17,025 bases of DNA from an uncultured Collinsella sp. (GTDB lineage: Bacteria; Actinomycetota; Coriobacteriia; Coriobacteriales; Coriobacteriaceae): assembly GCA_900540095.1 (NCBI GenBank), contig UQEO01000039.1, forward strand, positions 1-17,025, read 5' to 3'. The notes below the pieces were generated by a model. The model worked only from the letters and a program-made list of their open reading frames with translations. It ran no database searches and was not told where the DNA came from. How positions within the stretch are numbered: the stretch's first letter is position 1; every line of letters starts with the position of its first letter. This document shows positions 12,959-17,025 of this stretch, piece after piece. Both the position numbers and the translations under genes were made by a program.

Positions 12959-14842
12959 ATGGGTACCCGCGAGCGACATATCGGCCACGCGGCCGCCCGA
13001 TCCGCACCCGTGGCGGATCCCAGGGGCGGCAGGCTCTTCGCCATGCCGCGATTCCTTGTTGGCATAACACATCAGGCGTACCGTCACCGCGTCTTCGCTA
13101 TCGCCGGCGCCATCACCGCACTGTTCCTCATGCTTTTGGCAGTCTTGCCGGCGCTGTTCGCCTTCGACCTCAAACTTTCTAACGCCGTGCCCGCCTATAG
13201 CGAGGTGTCCGAAGAGGTCGTGGATGCGCTCGTCCATTCGAGCTCTCTGCCGTTGCTTGTTGCCGCAATTGCATTTTCGATCTGGGGCGTATCGGTCTAT
13301 CTGCGCTGTTTGGACTATGTGTTGCGCCGCCGCCTTGTTGCCATCGCCACCATCTGCGCCCTGTGGATGATCGAAGTCATTCTCAAGTACAAGTCGTTCA
13401 CGCCGTTCTATGCCACCGTGCTGTGGTACCTGTACTACGTGCCCATGACGCTCATTCCACTGCTCTACCAGTTGTGTGGTCTGCGCCTTGCGGGCCTGGA
13501 GCAACACCGCCTGGGTCGCCGCTACTGCGCTGCGCTGTGGATTGTGGCCATCCTGCTTATCGGATTTGTGCTCACCAACGATTTTCACCAGCAGGTCTTC
13601 CGCTTTGACCGTACAAGCGACACCTGGAGCAACGATTACACGTACGGCTGGGGTTATTTCGCCGTCTTAGTGTGGACGGCCTTTAACTTCGTGGCCTTTT
13701 TTATCCTGGTTGGTCGGTCCTCGTCCTTTCGCATCCAGCGTTTCTCGGGTACGGCGGCGCTCGTACTGCTGGGTGGCGCATTCTTTGCCATCTCGTATGC
13801 GTTGCGCGTGCCCTGGGCATGGAAGCTCAACTTTTCGCTCGTCTATTGCGTTCTGTGCGTGGTGGCGATGGAAATCTGTCTCGATTGCGGTGTCATTCCG
13901 TCATATCACGACATTGCCGGCATCTTTGACACCTTGCCGCTTGACCTCAAAGTTCTAACGCGCGACCTGCAGGAAGTCTATGCCACGCCAGTGTCAAAGC
14001 CAATGCCGGTGGGCGTGCGCGAGGAGTTGCGGGTCCAGGAGCACGGCCGCGCCCATGCCTTTGCCGTGGCGTCCGATCCCGATGTAATGTACCGTGCCTT
14101 CCCACTGCTGGGCGGATCGGCCCTGCTTGCCCAAGACGTGTCGGAGCTCAACGAGCTTAACCGTGAACTGGCACATCGTCGCATGGAGTTGCAGCGTCAA
14201 AACGAGCTGCTCGCCGCCGACTACGACCTTAAGACGCATTTGGCAGATCAAGAGGCCGAGACCCTGCTGGTCCAAGACGTGGATCAAGCGCTTGCCCGCG
14301 CGCTCGAAGGGATGTACGACCTGCTGAGCTCGCTGCCGCCGTTGACCGACGAAGCGTCTTCGCACGAGCGCTACCGCATGCTGCAGCGCGCCAAGATGCT
14401 CGTCGCCTATTGCAAGCGCAAGGGGTCGCTCACGTTGGCACAGCACGGGGAGAGCGGTTTTGATCGCGACCGCATTCAGCTCATTGCCAACGAGCTCGCA
14501 AGCGACCTGCGCACCATCGATATCGATTGCGCCTCGATTATCGCCATACGGCGCCCGATGCACGCCAGTACGGTAAGCGCCCTGTACGACTGCGTGTATG
14601 ACTTTGCGTTTTTTGCCTACACCACCGACCATCCGGCGCTTATGTATCACTTGGGCGACCATGACCGATGCAGTGTCGAGCTGCGCGCCACGCTTTTTTC
14701 CAACGATGATGCAGATCTTTCGCAGACGCCCGCTGCGCAAGAGCTCGAAAGCGCTCTGCAAAGGCGCAACGTGGCATACCGCCTTGAGGGCGAACCCGGC
14801 CAGTTGCGTATGATCGTGTTGATGCCGAGGGCGGGTGAGTGA
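12959..14842 (+). CDS. 7TM-type sensor protein with degenerate histidine-kinase core
   Basis: 627 residues from ATG 12959. About eight membrane helices (47-68, 98-116, 127-142, 152-174, 192-207, 231-252, 263-282, 290-309) include VLTNDFHQQVFRF, characteristic of the histidine-kinase N-terminal 7TM domain. A short linker, a coiled coil (about 393-435, ELNELNRELAHRRMELQRQNE) and a helical C-terminal region follow. The end resembles the shape of a kinase ATPase domain (SALYDCVYDFAFFAYTTDHP where the N-box is expected), but I find no H-box His, no Asn of the N-box and no glycine-rich G boxes. It is probably a non-catalytic sensor or pseudokinase working with the kinase encoded next. Neither start has a good ribosome site; ATG 13043 (543 residues) is the alternative, and a frame back to GTG 12815 through the hairpin and G-runs is unlikely. 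The stop is 2 bases before the next ATG. Confidence 0.72.
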   Translation: MGTRERHIGHAAARSAPVADPRGGRLFAMPRFLVGITHQAYRHRVFAIAGAITALFLMLLAVLPALFAFDLKLSNAVPAYSEVSEEVVDALVHSSSLPLLVAAIAFSIWGVSVYLRCLDYVLRRRLVAIATICALWMIEVILKYKSFTPFYATVLWYLYYVPMTLIPLLYQLCGLRLAGLEQHRLGRRYCAALWIVAILLIGFVLTNDFHQQVFRFDRTSDTWSNDYTYGWGYFAVLVWTAFNFVAFFILVGRSSSFRIQRFSGTAALVLLGGAFFAISYALRVPWAWKLNFSLVYCVLCVVAMEICLDCGVIPSYHDIAGIFDTLPLDLKVLTRDLQEVYATPVSKPMPVGVREELRVQEHGRAHAFAVASDPDVMYRAFPLLGGSALLAQDVSELNELNRELAHRRMELQRQNELLAADYDLKTHLADQEAETLLVQDVDQALARALEGMYDLLSSLPPLTDEASSHERYRMLQRAKMLVAYCKRKGSLTLAQHGESGFDRDRIQLIANELASDLRTIDIDCASIIAIRRPMHASTVSALYDCVYDFAFFAYTTDHPALMYHLGDHDRCSVELRATLFSNDDADLSQTPAAQELESALQRRNVAYRLEGEPGQLRMIVLMPRAGE

Positions 14843-14844
14843 CG

Positions 14845-16338
14845 ATGCAGATTTCGCTCATCCTTCCCCAAATCGTTGCGCTCGATGTTGTCTTTGCCCT
14901 GGCTGCGTGTCTGCAGACGATCCACGTCCCGCTCATTTCATCGCGCCGCTCGTCCTATAACCGTAAGGTGATTTGCGCCTACGAGGCGAGCCTCGTGCTC
15001 CACCTGGTGGTTTCGGCGCTTATCCTGTTCGCGTCGTCTGGCTCGTATCTGGTGGCGCCGCTTGACGTTTGCGCCAGGGCAATGGGCGGAGTGCTGTGGC
15101 TCAATGCCGCAATCTTTGCCTATGGCGTGGTGCTTATGGTGCGCTATCGTCGCCCCGTCATGCTGGTCGAGCTGCTGCTTGTTGTCGCCGTTACACCGCC
15201 GGTGGTTTTTGCCATGGGCTCGGCGTGGACCGTTGTCCTTATCGCAGAGGGAGCGTTCTTCCTGTTCCGTTCCATCGCGGCGCTCTTGATGGACGTCCGT
15301 AACCGCCAGGAGGATATCACCGCGTTCTCGACGATCGAGACCATCAACGTGATTCCCGTGGGCATCCTGTATCTGGACCCGAGGGGCCGTCCGCTGCTCA
15401 TGAACCGCTGCATGCGCAGAAACCTGGTGGAACTTCATATGCCCACCGACCTAGGCGATATGAGCGGCACATGGAACGACCTGCGCAAACTCAGCATGCA
15501 AATGCCCGAAAGCAGCCAGAACCGTGTGCGGATTAATCTGGACCGCTTTGGTGAGGCGCGGGCGGTGGTCGAGGTTTCTCCCGCCGAGATTCGCCTATTT
15601 GTGCACGATGACGTTATGGTTTCGGGCCGCCTCTTTGAGCGCATTATCGGCCTGGATGTAACAGAGTATGCGCATGCTCATGATCGCCTGGCGCAAGCCA
15701 ACCACCTGCTTGAGCTTGCGGGCCAAGAGCTCCAAGCCCAGATCGAAGAAGTCAAAAAAGTTGCTGACAATGCGGCCTATCTGCGTATGCGCGCTCGCGT
15801 GCACGACGTGATCGGGCAGCGCCTGTCCATCCTCCATCGTTATCTGGAGGAGGGGCGCCTGGATGACGAGTCACTCGAGCAGATCGACCCGCTGCTGCGC
15901 TCAATCGCTGCCGATCTGCGCAGTGGGGGCGACACCGAACCGACAGAGCAACTGGGCGATATCGTCCATGCCTTTGGCCTGGTGAGCGTGCAGATCGATG
16001 TGGAGGGCGAGCTGCCTGAGGACGCGCGTGTCGCCGCAGCCTTTCTGCAGATTATCCGCGAAGCCTCGACCAATGCCACCAAGCATGCACAGGCCCATCG
16101 GGTCCATGTGCGCCTGTGGCGGGAGACGTCGGAAGGCAGCGCTGTTGCGCGGATGACCGTTTCTAACGACGGCGCGCCTGCACCCGTATCGTATCGCGAG
16201 GGAACGGGTATTCCAGGTATGAGGCATGTCGCGCAAGATCTGGGCGGCTGCCTGGAAATCCATGCCGCCCCGCCCTTTACGCTTGCGGTGTCCATCCCGC
16301 TCAACGCCAGCGCCACAGCTCAAAGGAGAAACTCATGA
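14845..16338 (+). CDS. Sensor histidine kinase, HisKA_3 (NarL-partner) type
   Basis: 497 residues. Five or six N-terminal membrane helices (to about residue 150) are followed by a PAS-like region (about 160-275, VIPVGILYLDPRGRPLLMNR), a coiled coil (about 278-310), a dimerisation/phosphotransfer region and an ATPase domain. The H-box is RMRARVHDVIGQRLS with phospho-acceptor His320. The N-box is IIREASTNATKHAQA (403-417), then SNDGAP (440-445) and the G-box GTGIPGMRHVAQDLGG (453-468). All catalytic motifs are intact, unlike the upstream sensor. It would phosphorylate the response regulator encoded next, with which its stop overlaps (ATGA at 16335-16338). GTG 14839, overlapping the previous stop as GTGA, is an alternative start adding two residues. 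The stimulus is unknown. Confidence 0.9.
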   Translation: MQISLILPQIVALDVVFALAACLQTIHVPLISSRRSSYNRKVICAYEASLVLHLVVSALILFASSGSYLVAPLDVCARAMGGVLWLNAAIFAYGVVLMVRYRRPVMLVELLLVVAVTPPVVFAMGSAWTVVLIAEGAFFLFRSIAALLMDVRNRQEDITAFSTIETINVIPVGILYLDPRGRPLLMNRCMRRNLVELHMPTDLGDMSGTWNDLRKLSMQMPESSQNRVRINLDRFGEARAVVEVSPAEIRLFVHDDVMVSGRLFERIIGLDVTEYAHAHDRLAQANHLLELAGQELQAQIEEVKKVADNAAYLRMRARVHDVIGQRLSILHRYLEEGRLDDESLEQIDPLLRSIAADLRSGGDTEPTEQLGDIVHAFGLVSVQIDVEGELPEDARVAAAFLQIIREASTNATKHAQAHRVHVRLWRETSEGSAVARMTVSNDGAPAPVSYREGTGIPGMRHVAQDLGGCLEIHAAPPFTLAVSIPLNASATAQRRNS

Positions 16339-16958
16339 TTCGCGTCCTTATCGTCGAAGACCAAGCTATCTTGCGCGAGAGCCTGGCGCGCTCCGTTGGC
16401 GACCAGCCCGATATGACCGTTGTTTCCGCCATTGCCGATGCTTCCGAGGCCTTGGGTGTCGCGCTCAAGGAGCGCCCGGACATGATACTGATGGACGTGT
16501 GCACCGAACACGATTCAAACGGCATCGTGGCGGCGGCGCGCATCAAGGAGCAACTGCCCGAGTGTCGCATCATTATCATGACCGGCATGCCCGAGATCAC
16601 CTTTGTCGATCAGGCCCGCGAGGCGGGCGTCGACAGCTTTGTGTACAAGAACGTCGGTATCGACGAGCTGTTCGCCGTGATGCGCTCCACGCTGGCGGGC
16701 TATTGCACGTTTCCCAAGCCGCCCGAGAGCATTTTTTCGGGCACGGCGACCCTCGACGATGTCGAGCTGTCGATTTTGCGCCTTGCCTGCGAGGGCAAGA
16801 GCCGCCGCGAGATCGCGGCCGAGCTGTTTATGAGCGAGGGCACCATCAAACGCCGCATCTCGGAGATTCTCAACAAGACCGGCTACGACAACATCATGCG
16901 CCTGGCCGTGCATGCGGTGACCGAAGGCAGCATCGTCCCCAACATGGAGCGCCCGTAG
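16335..16958 (+). CDS. Response regulator, NarL/FixJ family with LuxR-type HTH
   Basis: 207 residues. The receiver domain (about 1-118) has acidic pocket residues in LIVEDQ (5-10), phospho-acceptor Asp54 in ILMDVC, Thr83 in MTG and Lys105 in VYKN. The C-terminal LuxR-type helix-turn-helix (about 138-200) carries LSILRLACEGKSRREIAAEL, MSEGTIKRRISEIL and a final dimer helix. An insertion DVCTEHDSNG after Asp54 is a little longer than usual. It is the DNA-binding output of the kinase just upstream. AGGAG (16323-16327) is 7 bases before the ATG, and its start overlaps the kinase stop by 4 bases. Target genes are not visible; autoregulation of the 12959 promoter is possible. Confidence 0.94.
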   Translation: MIRVLIVEDQAILRESLARSVGDQPDMTVVSAIADASEALGVALKERPDMILMDVCTEHDSNGIVAAARIKEQLPECRIIIMTGMPEITFVDQAREAGVDSFVYKNVGIDELFAVMRSTLAGYCTFPKPPESIFSGTATLDDVELSILRLACEGKSRREIAAELFMSEGTIKRRISEILNKTGYDNIMRLAVHAVTEGSIVPNMERP

Positions 16959-16998
16959 TCGGTGTGCCGCCCGTGCTCCAACGCCGAAGATAGGTCGC

Positions 16999-17025
16999 CC
17001 GCCGTTTTGCATCTAAAAACGGCGG
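16999..17025 (+). terminator. Hairpin after the signalling operon (cut by window end)
   Basis: CCGCCGTTTT (16999-17008) pairs perfectly with AAAACGGCGG (17016-17025) around a 7-base loop, 40 bases past the response-regulator stop. Whether a T-run follows lies outside the window. Confidence 0.6.

Noticed and set aside
1..17025. CRISPR array, tRNA or rRNA genes, prophage genes, integrase or attachment sites
   Set aside because: I saw no regularly spaced direct repeats, no cloverleaf or rRNA-like stretches, and no phage or recombinase proteins.

Overview
The window looks like chromosomal DNA of a high-GC anaerobic actinobacterium of the class Coriobacteriia, most likely Collinsella or a close relative. 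This is inferred from the codon use (strong G/C third positions), the gene content (luxS, a DUF4867-like protein, 7TM-type sensors with NarL-type regulators, an NRAMP-related magnesium transporter) and the style of the intergenic hairpins. No search was run, so the genus is a judgement. I see no rRNA, tRNA, CRISPR array, prophage or complete insertion sequence.

Layout. Positions 1-290 hold the acidic tail of an unidentified protein. Positions 427-1571 hold a two-gene unit (YtxH-like and PRC-barrel proteins) that ends in a hairpin. Positions 1644-3050 encode a membrane-anchored NodB-fold protein whose metal and catalytic residues are largely replaced. Positions 3051-3378 are a non-coding leader with an extended -10 promoter and a strongly structured RNA. 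It leads into a tight operon (3379-6494) of an MgtE-like protein (PRC, MgtE-N, CBS, divergent membrane domain) and an NRAMP-related transporter, closed by a textbook terminator. Positions 6576-6805 are an AT-rich, MITE-like element with 35-bp inverted ends. Positions 7038-9254 (minus strand) encode an OatA-type acyltransferase/SGNH protein. On the plus strand, 9442-11409 is a ribokinase plus nucleoside hydrolase operon, followed by luxS (11512-12000) and a DUF4867-like gene (12145-12789). Each of the last two sits behind a promoter with a clear dyad. Positions 12959-16958 form a three-gene signalling operon: a 7TM sensor with a degenerate kinase core, a HisKA_3-type histidine kinase and a LuxR-type response regulator, with overlapping gene ends.

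How the genes may work together. The 3379-6494 operon looks like a magnesium module: the transporter has the substitutions expected of Mg2+-selective NRAMP relatives, its partner carries a Mg2+-sensing MgtE-N/CBS cytoplasmic part, and the leader RNA has mutually exclusive stems. The ribokinase and nucleoside hydrolase form a nucleoside-salvage pair. LuxS belongs to the activated methyl cycle and AI-2 synthesis. The 12959-16958 operon is a two-component system with an extra, probably non-catalytic sensor. Several intergenic hairpins share a GTCCC core and may belong to a dispersed REP-like family.
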